Counted from the stretch's first letter, positions 1 through 5,171 are shown. The stretch is DNA of 5,809 nt from Candidatus Curtissbacteria bacterium RIFCSPHIGHO2_12_FULL_41_17 (GCA_001774945.1 MFBL01000026.1:1-5809); one strand, 5' to 3'. Notes: generated by a model not told the origin, from the letters alone. Numbers and translations: made by a program.

Positions 1-9
1 ATAAGTTAA

Positions 10-588
10 ATGAAAAAGATCATTGTATTTTTAATTCTGATAGCCTTAGCAATCCTTTTGGCAATCACAATCGGCATTTCCCAAAAACCAAAAAGTATAA
101 ATCAAAACGGCTGGCAAACTTTTACAAGCAAAGAGCTTGGGTTTTCTATAACTTATCCAAAAGAGTGGATCCCTCATGAGGAAACTAGCAATGTCTCCTT
201 CGAGGCAAAAAAGAACAAAGGTGATCCCTTTGCACCCTACGTTCGGATAACCAAAAACCTTTCCGGCCCGGATTTTGATGCGGTGAGTGCTTTTAATAAA
301 ATTTATGACGCAAAGCCGAATACAAAAATAGAAAATCCCAATCAGGGCGACATTGTTATTGATGCCACAGTTACCAAAGTCGAAAATCTGCAAGTTGACG
401 GCGCCAAAGCTGCCAAGATTCTTGAAGAAAGCAATATCCCCGGTCCATTTTATGCCCAAAGGATTTATATTTTAAAAGACAATATCGTCTGGGTAATTTC
501 CAGTGTCGCACCAACAAGTGAGGAATTGGACGCCAATTCTAACTCATTCAGCAAAGCTCTTTCCTCTTTCAAATTTTTGACCAACTGA
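10..588 (+). CDS. Membrane-anchored PsbP-like domain protein
   Basis: The 192-residue protein starts with KK and a strongly hydrophobic stretch (about residues 4-24), which reads as an uncleaved signal anchor. No lipobox cysteine follows, so it is not an obvious lipoprotein. A short polar linker leads to a domain opening near residues 35-53 with W35, F38 and the pattern GFSITYPKEW. That pattern is typical of bacterial PsbP-like extracytoplasmic domains. The rest alternates short strands and helices and ends in a SFKF-type last strand, also usual for the fold. It probably sits on the outer face of the cytoplasmic membrane. PsbP-like proteins in non-photosynthetic bacteria have no settled function, so none is given. 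Only 9 bases precede the start, so the ribosome-binding site cannot be judged; a TAA lies directly before the ATG. It ends in TGA, 11 bases from the end of the convergent RRM gene, with no terminator hairpin between them. Confidence 0.85.
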   Translation: MKKIIVFLILIALAILLAITIGISQKPKSINQNGWQTFTSKELGFSITYPKEWIPHEETSNVSFEAKKNKGDPFAPYVRITKNLSGPDFDAVSAFNKIYDAKPNTKIENPNQGDIVIDATVTKVENLQVDGAKAAKILEESNIPGPFYAQRIYILKDNIVWVISSVAPTSEELDANSNSFSKALSSFKFLTN

Positions 589-599
589 GTGTTTTTGAA

Positions 600-866
600 T
601 TATTGGTCGTTTCTTGGTGCTTGCGGCTTGGCCTCTGCTACGAAAATTTTTCTACCGCCGACATCACTACCGTTTAACTTTTCAATTGCTTTCTTCGCAT
701 CTTCTTCCTTTGCCATTTCTACGAAACCAAAACCACGGGATCTTCCTGTCATTTTATCGGTTACAATATTTGCTTCTGCTACTTCTCCTGCCTGGGCAAA
801 CAGTTCCTTAAGCTCATCAGAAGTTGTCGCAAATGGTAGGCTACCAACAAATAATTTATTTGCCAT
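600..866 (-). CDS. Single-RRM RNA-binding protein
   Basis: This 88-residue protein is one RNA-recognition motif with almost nothing else. RNP2 is LFVGSL (residues 5-10) and RNP1 is RGFGFVEM (44-51), with the RNA-stacking aromatics F6, F46 and F48 in place. The helix DELKELFAQAG (17-27) and the last strand GGRKIFVAEA (70-79) complete the fold, and a short polar tail follows. RNP2 has Ser for the usual Asn and RNP1 ends in Met rather than an aromatic; both are mild departures. Small bacterial RRM proteins of this kind bind single-stranded RNA and are often linked to cold or stress responses. The ATG is the only possible start, because an in-frame TAA lies three codons upstream. A good Shine-Dalgarno exists but is 33 bases too far upstream. 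The gene lies 94 bases after the receiver genes on the same strand and may be the tail of that operon or have its own promoter. Confidence 0.93.
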   Translation of the reverse strand: MANKLFVGSLPFATTSDELKELFAQAGEVAEANIVTDKMTGRSRGFGFVEMAKEEDAKKAIEKLNGSDVGGRKIFVAEAKPQAPRNDQ

Positions 867-907
867 TAATTTTTAGCACTAATTGCTTTTTCTATCACTC
901 TCCTTTC
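867..907 (-). promoter_or_regulatory. RRM gene leader with displaced Shine-Dalgarno and a 10-codon mini-ORF
   Basis: Reading toward the RRM gene, GAAAGGAG lies at 907-900, 33 bases before the ATG. One base after it begins GTG, which opens a 10-codon frame (encoding MIEKAISAKN) that stops at TAA, and this TAA overlaps the RRM start as TAATG. The layout would suit translational coupling. The spacing from the Shine-Dalgarno to the GTG is far shorter than the usual 5-9 bases, so initiation there is doubtful. The RRM gene itself has no closer ribosome-binding site. Confidence 0.35.
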
Positions 908-919
908 TTTAAAACCTTA

Positions 920-948
920 ATGATATCTCTTGGGAAAAACATTAACAG
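920..948 (-). promoter_or_regulatory. Candidate promoter for the RRM gene
   Basis: On the minus strand CTGTTA (948-943) and TATCAT (925-920) are separated by 17 bases. The -10 matches the sigma-70 consensus at 5 of 6 positions, but the -35 at only 3 of 6. It sits in the gap between the second receiver gene and the RRM gene and would let the RRM gene be transcribed separately. The surroundings are AT-rich, so a chance match is quite possible. Confidence 0.25.
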
Positions 949-960
949 CGGGATAATAAA

Positions 961-1353
961 TTAACTCTTAACACCATAGCCTATACCGGAAGATTCCAGA
1001 ACCTCTTTAATTTTTCGTGAAAGTGTATCCAAATTCGTTTCCGCTTTCACTAGATAACCGCTAGCTCCCAGTTCAATTGCCGCGGAAACCTCATTGGCAT
1101 CTTCAACGTTAGTCAGAATTAGAACCGGAACATCCTCAAGTTCGGGATCCTCCTTTAACTGGCGCAGTATTGTCATACCGTTTACTTTAGGCATTAGAAT
1201 ATCAAGAAGAACTACGTTGGGTTTCTCACTTTGGATTTTGGAAAATGCCTCTTCATCATTAACTATCTCGACCAAATGTCCATCTTCTTCCAGGCGTGTT
1301 TTATAAATATTAGCAATTTTAAGGTCATCCTCAACGATAAATATCTTGGCCAT
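961..1353 (-). CDS. Receiver-only response regulator (downstream copy)
   Basis: The 130-residue protein is a single CheY-like receiver (REC) domain without an output domain. The acidic pair E8-D9-D10 binds Mg2+, D51 in VVLLDILMP is the predicted phosphoacceptor, T81 is the switch threonine, Y100 the switch aromatic and K103 the conserved lysine, so all catalytic parts are intact. A polar tail of about ten residues (SSGIGYGVKS) ends the protein. The ATG lies two bases after the stop of the other receiver gene, so the two are co-translated or at least co-transcribed; no Shine-Dalgarno is evident in the end of the upstream gene. It is clearly a paralogue of its neighbour, sharing MAKIF-VEDD at the start and NPxLV/VLLDILMPxVNG around D51. 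Its likely phosphodonor is the sensor kinase upstream. The output must be through protein contact, since no DNA-binding or enzymatic domain is attached. Confidence 0.93.
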   Translation of the reverse strand: MAKIFIVEDDLKIANIYKTRLEEDGHLVEIVNDEEAFSKIQSEKPNVVLLDILMPKVNGMTILRQLKEDPELEDVPVLILTNVEDANEVSAAIELGASGYLVKAETNLDTLSRKIKEVLESSGIGYGVKS

Positions 1354-1355
1354 TT

Positions 1356-1739
1356 TTAAGGTGTGGGAGGAGCTGTTTCTTCCAACGTTCTGTTTACTCG
1401 TGAAAGAATTGCATTCGGTGTTGTTTCGGATTTAAGAAGATAGCCGTATGCCCCGTATTCCAGTCCTTTGGCAATGCTTTCGTTTTCGGCAACATTAGTC
1501 AGAAGCAATACCGGAATATCGGCGGTCGCAGGATCATTTTTAATTTCCCTCAAAATATCAAGCCCGTTAACCTGCGGCATCAGGATATCAAGAAGGACTA
1601 AATTCGGTTTCTGCAAGCGGATTTCGGCGACTGCTTTTGCATCTCCAATTATCGCCACTTCATGACCGCCTGATTCCAAATTCTGTTTATAGATTTGGGC
1701 AAGAGTTACATCGTCCTCGACAACGAAAATTTTAGCCAT
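1356..1739 (-). CDS. Receiver-only response regulator (upstream copy)
   Basis: This 127-residue single REC domain has the acidic pocket E8-D9-D10, phosphoacceptor D51 (in LVLLDILMP), T81, Y100 and K103, numbered exactly as in its downstream paralogue. The tail is short and proline-rich (ETAPPTP). The copies diverge most in the alpha-4/beta-5/alpha-5 face (ENESIAKGLEYGAYGYLLK here, against DANEVSAAIELGASGYLVK downstream). Receiver domains usually contact partners through that face, which hints that the copies have different partners or that one acts as a phosphate sink. The start ATG has a weak AAGGAA sequence about ten bases upstream. It lies 68 bases after the kinase stop, a gap that holds a plausible internal promoter. 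The protein is expected in the cytoplasm, phosphorylated by the adjacent kinase. Confidence 0.93.
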   Translation of the reverse strand: MAKIFVVEDDVTLAQIYKQNLESGGHEVAIIGDAKAVAEIRLQKPNLVLLDILMPQVNGLDILREIKNDPATADIPVLLLTNVAENESIAKGLEYGAYGYLLKSETTPNAILSRVNRTLEETAPPTP

Positions 1740-1768
1740 CTAATATAGTTCCTTGACCTACCAGTATT

Positions 1769-1797
1769 ATTTTATCACCTATCCCCGCCAAACCCAA
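1769..1797 (-). promoter_or_regulatory. Candidate internal extended -10 promoter before the receiver genes
   Basis: On the minus strand TTGGGT (1797-1792) is followed after 17 bases by TAAAAT (1774-1769), a 5 of 6 match to the -10 consensus. It is preceded by TGA, giving the extended -10 pattern TGnTAAAAT. The -35 is weak at 3 of 6. It would start a transcript about 20 bases before the first receiver gene, letting both regulators be made in excess of the kinase. Confidence 0.35.
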
Positions 1798-1807
1798 AAC
1801 CCCCAAT

Positions 1808-3559
1808 CTAACCATGGGCAACTTTGGTAGTAGAAAATCTGCTGGGAGCCAGATTCGTCTTATCCCGGCCTTTTTTAATGTTTTCCGCCAAAAGTACCGT
1901 GAAATAAAAAGTACTGCCCATGTTTTCACCTTCCGACTTAAGCCAGATTCTGCCGCCGCTTGCATCAACTATTCCGCGAGTTATAAAAAGCCCCAGACCC
2001 GAACTTTTTACGTTAGTGGCTAATTTGCCCCGTTCCAGCTGGCCGAATCTTGAAAAAAGCTTTTCTCCTTCCGCCTCACTGATACCTATCCCCGCATCTT
2101 TAACACTCACTAAAATATCACAAGGATCGCCGTTGATATTTTCGGCAACCGCTCTGACCGTAATCTCGCCGTGTTGCGTGTACTTGATTGCATTGGAAAT
2201 AAGATTGTTAAGAACTTGTTTGATGCGCACTTTATCAAAGTAAGCCTTAGGCAGATTTTTGCTTATATCTACAGTTAGTTTTAAATTCTTGGCCTTAGCC
2301 TGCGGCACAAAACTTTCTGCTCTTTCGGCAATTATTGCCGAAATATCCCCAACATCTAAGACTACATCAAACTTTCCCCCCTCCATCTTAGCTACATCCA
2401 AAAGATCGTTAACCAACTCAAGCATGGTGTTGGAAGTAGAATCAATGGTCTTTAAATAATTAATAATTTGCTGGGAGCCAAGCTTTGATATTTCTTGCTC
2501 TAACAGTTCAGTAGTCGATTTAATTGAAGTTAATGGTGCCCTCAGTTCGTGCACCATCATCGAAGTAAAATCCGCCCGTAATTTTTCTAAAGCCTTTGCA
2601 CTTGTTGTGTCATGGAACAAGACAATTACACCTTGCGGTTTTTGCAGTTTTTTGTCGACAACTTTTGTAGTTACAACCTGCAAAGTCTTATCATTTACTG
2701 TAATTTCCAAAGCAGGCAAAGGCGCATCATTGGCAAATGCTTCTTCCATTTTGGTTCTTAAGTCAAACTTTCCGGATAAAGAATTAGCAATATCAAACAG
2801 AGTTGGATTGGCAATTGTCCCTAAAAGCGCTGTCAGCTTTTTGTTGACAAGTACCAGTTGAAATTTTTTATCTACCATCAAGAGTCCGTCTGAGAGAGAA
2901 GCAACTGCCTGCGAAAGCCTGCTTTTTTCGTTTTCCAAAACTTCTTGAAGTTTCGAAACAGCATCAGATGCTAGCCTGGCAATCCGATACAAAACTTCCG
3001 TATTTTCATCGTTATATAAATTTGCAGTTGTTGAAGAAACGTTGATAATACCAATTAGTTTGCCCGAAATAAAAATTGGCAAATTAAAAAACGACCTGAC
3101 CGGCTCTTTATTCTCGTCGTTTAGGACGTTACCCGAAACACTCACGTCAATATCACTTTCCAAAACTTGGTTCTGTAGCATTTCGGAAACTGCATTTATC
3201 ATCTTTCTCTTAACATCCGCAATAAAATTATGACTGACTGAATCATTAATATTTATTGAAAAAAGAATTTTGTCATGTTTTTTGTCAAAAATCATATGGG
3301 AAACAGTTGAATACGGCAAAAGTTTTCCCAAAGAACCACTAATAATTTCCACTATTTTATTAGCATCAAGAGAATAACCAATCCGATCCCCGATTTCTTT
3401 TAAAATAGCGGTTTCATAGGCTCTTCTGGCAAGTTCTTCTTCCCTTTTTTTGGAAATAGAAAGTTCACCTTGCAGTTTGGCACGCACTAGAAAATATCCC
3501 ATTATACCGGAAAGTGCGCTTGCTGTGGTAATTGCTGCAATAATAATCGTAACCTGCAT
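1808..3559 (-). CDS. Sensor histidine kinase, TM-GAF-PAS-HisKA-HATPase
   Basis: The 583-residue membrane kinase has one N-terminal helix (about 3-25), a charged coiled-coil-like linker (26-47), and a GAF domain (about 48-205, ending in FNLPIFISGKLIGIINVSS and an IARLASDAV helix). A PAS-like domain follows (about 213-320, SLSDGLLMVDKKF near its start). The HisKA H-box has phosphoacceptor H337 in MMVHELRAPLTS. The ATPase has an N-box with N452 and N456, G1 box DAGIG (488-492), F-box LFSRF (501-505) and G2 box SGLGLF (520-525). All kinase motifs are intact. Having essentially no extracytoplasmic part, it must sense inside the cell, within the membrane, or through a partner. No receiver domain is attached, so the two REC proteins just downstream are the obvious targets. 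The ATG follows the stop of the three-helix protein by two bases, with only a weak AAGGA further upstream. Residue H+4 is Ala rather than the Thr or Asn linked to phosphatase activity. About 25 polar residues extend past the usual domain end. Confidence 0.95.
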   Translation of the reverse strand: MQVTIIIAAITTASALSGIMGYFLVRAKLQGELSISKKREEELARRAYETAILKEIGDRIGYSLDANKIVEIISGSLGKLLPYSTVSHMIFDKKHDKILFSININDSVSHNFIADVKRKMINAVSEMLQNQVLESDIDVSVSGNVLNDENKEPVRSFFNLPIFISGKLIGIINVSSTTANLYNDENTEVLYRIARLASDAVSKLQEVLENEKSRLSQAVASLSDGLLMVDKKFQLVLVNKKLTALLGTIANPTLFDIANSLSGKFDLRTKMEEAFANDAPLPALEITVNDKTLQVVTTKVVDKKLQKPQGVIVLFHDTTSAKALEKLRADFTSMMVHELRAPLTSIKSTTELLEQEISKLGSQQIINYLKTIDSTSNTMLELVNDLLDVAKMEGGKFDVVLDVGDISAIIAERAESFVPQAKAKNLKLTVDISKNLPKAYFDKVRIKQVLNNLISNAIKYTQHGEITVRAVAENINGDPCDILVSVKDAGIGISEAEGEKLFSRFGQLERGKLATNVKSSGLGLFITRGIVDASGGRIWLKSEGENMGSTFYFTVLLAENIKKGRDKTNLAPSRFSTTKVAHG

Positions 3560-3561
3560 AA

Positions 3562-3891
3562 CTACTGGGTAGTTTCCTTGCTATCGCTTTCTTGACTTGA
3601 TGGAACTTTAACAGGTCTAAGCATAAAGACAAGCCAGCTGATTGCAACAAAAAATAAAATGCTTCTGATGGTTGAGGCGATCCACATAGGCTGTCTAGCC
3701 ACCATTAACAAAAATCCTGCCAATGCTCCTAAACCTATCATTAAAACAAAAGGCTGAATTAATTTAGCTTTGCCTAAACGGACAGCACAGTAAAGAGCCA
3801 GAATGAAAACCGCCAGATCAATCCACACATGCACCATTAATCCCCCTACCATTGGTCCCATCACTTCGGCAACAGTCAGTGCTTCCTGCAT
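3562..3891 (-). CDS. Small three-helix membrane protein, function unknown
   Basis: I do not recognise a family for this 109-residue protein. Three hydrophobic segments are clear: about 15-38 (rich in V, L, I, with H21, W23 and D25), 43-64, and 72-92. The basic loop RLGKAK (38-43) and RPVK after the last helix suggest an N-out/C-in topology by the positive-inside rule. A short cytoplasmic tail rich in S, E, K and T (about 97-109) ends it. Polar residues inside the first helix (H21, D25) are unusual and could matter for ligand or proton sensing or for helix contacts. The ATG has an excellent ribosome-binding site, AAAGGAGGT at 3909-3901, about ten bases upstream. Its stop lies two bases before the kinase ATG, so the two are probably translationally coupled. 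The context suggests a sensor or accessory subunit for the kinase, which lacks an extracytoplasmic domain; that is inference. Confidence 0.85.
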   Translation of the reverse strand: MQEALTVAEVMGPMVGGLMVHVWIDLAVFILALYCAVRLGKAKLIQPFVLMIGLGALAGFLLMVARQPMWIASTIRSILFFVAISWLVFMLRPVKVPSSQESDSKETTQ

Positions 3892-3900
3892 AACTTAGCC

Positions 3901-3909
3901 ACCTCCTTT
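3901..3909 (-). promoter_or_regulatory. Strong ribosome-binding site for the membrane protein gene
   Basis: The minus strand reads AAAGGAGGTGG, a near-perfect anti-16S match, with ten bases between GGAGG and the ATG at 3891. It fixes that start and shows that this genome uses canonical Shine-Dalgarno initiation at some genes. Confidence 0.85.
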
Positions 3910-3926
3910 CGGAAAGTAACCTCTCA

Positions 3927-4196
3927 TTAGTCCGGTTTTTTTACTCCCGGATATTTTTCCAGAAGAGCATTTAAAGTCATTTGAGCAATTTGCCCGGAAA
4001 GCTCCATAAATGTATTGGCAAGATCCTGCAGTGCTTTTTGAGGATCTCCGCTTATAGCCTGAACAGTACCATCTTCAGCAACAGTTAAGCCGGCAACTTG
4101 CCTGGCCTTTGAAAGTACCAGATTTGGCCCAAGCATAACCATTTGTTTTTTAACTAGATCGCTCATTAAGGCCTGATGATCTGATGGATCCGACAA
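3927..4196 (-). CDS. Unrecognised 89-residue protein, first gene of the signalling block
   Basis: I cannot assign a family. The protein looks like an N-terminal helix (about 5-35, LVKKQMVMLGPNLVLSKARQ), a short beta hairpin (36-48, GLTV..DGTVQAI), then GDPQ (50-53) and an amphipathic helix (54-81) ending in LLEKYPG. It has no cysteine, no membrane segment and no signal peptide, so it should be cytoplasmic. The start is TTG at 4196-4194: AGGAGGTGA lies nine bases upstream, whereas the first in-frame ATG (codon 11) would be 39 bases from that site. It heads the operon, 35 bases before the membrane protein gene, and is therefore likely to belong to the same signalling pathway. Its compact helix-hairpin-helix layout could be an adaptor or a kinase- or receiver-binding protein. 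A phosphotransfer role is less likely, because its only histidine (H7) is in the loose N-terminus. Confidence 0.82.
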   Translation of the reverse strand: MSDPSDHQALMSDLVKKQMVMLGPNLVLSKARQVAGLTVAEDGTVQAISGDPQKALQDLANTFMELSGQIAQMTLNALLEKYPGVKKPD

Positions 4197-4199
4197 TCT

Positions 4200-4213
4200 A
4201 CCTCACCTCCTAA
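4200..4213 (-). promoter_or_regulatory. Strong ribosome-binding site that selects a TTG start
   Basis: The minus strand reads TTTAGGAGGTGAGG across 4213-4200. Nine bases separate GGAGG from the TTG at 4196. No ATG or GTG with usable spacing competes (the GTG inside the motif reads GTG AGG TAG), so TTG initiation is well supported. Confidence 0.8.
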
Positions 4214-4313
4214 AAAGAAAATTCCATATATTAATTTAAGTTTAGCAGATACCTAAAAGAAGTAAAACAAAAAACAGATTAATTTAAATACAATTAGATC
4301 TATTTTCGACCTA

Positions 4314-4342
4314 TTGCATTAGACGGTATCAAGGTGTAAAAA
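4314..4342 (+). promoter_or_regulatory. Candidate promoter for the glycosyltransferase-like gene
   Basis: On the plus strand TTGCAT (4314-4319) and TAAAAA (4337-4342) are 17 bases apart, matching consensus at 3 and 4 of 6 positions. It nearly coincides with the candidate minus-strand promoter, so at most one polymerase could use the site at a time if both were real. In such AT-rich DNA the match may be chance. Confidence 0.2.
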
Positions 4343-4346
4343 ACAA
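4318..4346 (-). promoter_or_regulatory. Candidate promoter for the signalling operon
   Basis: In the AT-rich divergent intergenic region the minus strand has TTGTTT (4346-4341), a 17-base spacer and TCTAAT (4323-4318). The -10 matches 5 of 6 and the -35 matches 3 of 6. It would give a leader of about 115 bases before the TTG start. Other weak -10-like sequences lie nearer the gene, so this is only the best-spaced candidate. Confidence 0.28.
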
Positions 4347-4370
4347 TTGATTTAAATTTCGAGTGAAAAT

Positions 4371-4724
4371 GTGTCTTATGTAAAATATCTAAAAAAACTG
4401 CAGTTAATTCACCCACACCTTCTAACTATTAGAACAAGATCCTCCTTTGGCAAAACATTTAAAAAAATTCTAAAATCAAAAAATACTCAGTTCATCTTTC
4501 TTGAAAAACCTAAACTGGAACAAATGGCTGCTGTCTTACTCTTAAAGATTTTAGGCAAGAAGTTCTTTTGGATTCAAATGTTCGACAATCCTCCCATTCC
4601 TAATTTGGTTACGAAACTTTTAATTTCCCAAGCAGACAAGATTACGGTTTCCTCAAGAAAATTAGCCAACAGGCTAATTAAATTTGGAATCGATAAATCA
4701 AAAATAAAAATAGTTAGAGGTTAA
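4371..4724 (+). CDS. Half-length glycosyltransferase-like protein (GT-B N-terminal half)
   Basis: The 117-residue product resembles the second part of the N-terminal Rossmann-like half of GT4/GT-B glycosyltransferases. Helix and strand pairs include FIFLEKPKLEQMAAVLLLKILGKK (about 41-64), a strand with FFWIQMFDNPPIP (65-77), then ADKITVSSRKLANRLIKFGI (88-107), the usual place where such enzymes have 'AD.ii..S..l...l...g'. It stops at KIKIVRG, exactly where a full enzyme would enter the inter-domain linker, so the C-terminal nucleotide-sugar-binding half is missing. It could be a genuine small CPR-type protein or a broken gene; downstream frames do not show the missing half. The start is GTG with a weak GAG seven bases upstream; an in-frame stop at 4353-4355 limits any extension to six codons. 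GC is roughly one third by my count, below the receiver and kinase 3' regions, which may mark a transferred or decaying gene. Confidence 0.65.
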   Translation: MSYVKYLKKLQLIHPHLLTIRTRSSFGKTFKKILKSKNTQFIFLEKPKLEQMAAVLLLKILGKKFFWIQMFDNPPIPNLVTKLLISQADKITVSSRKLANRLIKFGIDKSKIKIVRG

Positions 4725-4750
4725 ACCCTAAAAAACCTATTGGGGTAACC
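4719..4750 (+). terminator. Weak hairpin at the end of the glycosyltransferase-like gene
   Basis: GGTTA (4719-4723) pairs with TAACC (4746-4750), and CCC (4726-4728) with GGG (4742-4744), leaving a two-base internal bulge and a 13-base loop. The stem begins inside the last codon and covers the stop codon. No T-tract follows, only TATTCTATTC, so it is a poor intrinsic terminator for either strand. Confidence 0.3.
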
Positions 4751-4754
4751 TATT

Positions 4755-4775
4755 CTATTCACTATTTACTATTTA
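4755..4775. repeat. Three tandem 7-base repeats
   Basis: CTATTCA, CTATTTA and CTATTTA stand head to tail between the two convergent genes. The last unit contains the stop codon of the ASCH gene (TAA on the minus strand, 4775-4773). Read on the minus strand the array carries stop codons in all three frames. It resembles the heptameric short tandem repeats found between genes in some bacteria. Confidence 0.6.
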
Positions 4776-5162
4776 CCCTAACACCACCCAAGGCCTCAGA
4801 TCCTTTTTGGGAATTTGTGGAGGAATTATAAATTTACTGACCGATTTTATAAACATTAAAGTCACATAGCTGATCTTCTCCCGATCCAGCCAGAAAGTTT
4901 TTGAAAAGGAAAGAGATTTGGCATATTTTCTTTTTAATTGTTCTATTTCTTCTTTAGTTGGATGATCAAAATAAATCACGCGATCAACCAAAAACTGGCC
5001 GATTATATTTTCTCCGGGAGTTTTAATTAGCACCGTATCGCCGGCAGAAACCTTAGCAAATGGCGCAATTTTAATCTGCGAAAACCGGCCTTCGATTTTT
5101 TTTACCCCAGAAAAAATTCTGGCAACATCTTCACTCTTAAATATAGCTAAGTGTTTGGCCAT
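4773..5162 (-). CDS. ASCH domain protein (PUA superfamily)
   Basis: Taking the ATG at 5162, the product is 129 residues. Near its start it shows HLAIFKSEDVARIFSG followed by K21, K22, I23, E24, G25, R26: the GxKxxExR signature of ASCH domains. A barrel-like series of strands follows, including IAPFAKVSAGDTVLIK (32-47) and GQFLVDRV (55-62), and the end PWVVLG is also typical. ASCH domains bind RNA or modified nucleosides; some members hydrolyse N4-acetylcytidine and others may be nucleases. The Lys-x-x-Thr arrangement I recall from the small E. coli amidohydrolase YqfB is not present (Glu stands at the Thr place), so that activity should not be assumed. A TTG two codons upstream (5168) is an alternative start, but neither start has a visible Shine-Dalgarno. 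The gene follows galU on the same strand after a region with two competing hairpins, so expression may be controlled there. Confidence 0.85.
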   Translation of the reverse strand: MAKHLAIFKSEDVARIFSGVKKIEGRFSQIKIAPFAKVSAGDTVLIKTPGENIIGQFLVDRVIYFDHPTKEEIEQLKRKYAKSLSFSKTFWLDREKISYVTLMFIKSVSKFIIPPQIPKKDLRPWVVLG

Positions 5163-5171
5163 GGACAAAGT

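Noticed and set aside
46..459. 137-codon open frame on the minus strand
   Set aside because: It is antisense to the PsbP-like gene, whose plus-strand protein has a clear anchor and domain motif; the minus-strand translation has no recognisable domain.
589..876. 95-codon open frame on the plus strand
   Set aside because: It is the complement of the RRM gene, which has both RNP motifs; the plus-strand product is a low-complexity shadow.
872..892. Terminator-like AGCA...TGCT followed by T's on the plus strand
   Set aside because: The stem is only four pairs and no plus-strand gene ends just upstream of it.
1783..1804. Possible G-quadruplex on the minus strand
   Set aside because: Only three runs of three or more G are present, plus one GG split from the last run by a single C; a regular three-layer quadruplex cannot form, so it is noted only as G-rich.
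1732..1968. 78-codon minus-strand frame across the kinase end and the receiver start
   Set aside because: It overlaps the kinase G2 box region in another frame and then runs through the non-coding gap; no domain and no ribosome-binding site support it.
3900..3914. CTTTCGGAAAG inverted repeat near the membrane protein gene
   Set aside because: The arms are five bases around a single base, too tight to fold, and they simply include the ribosome-binding site.
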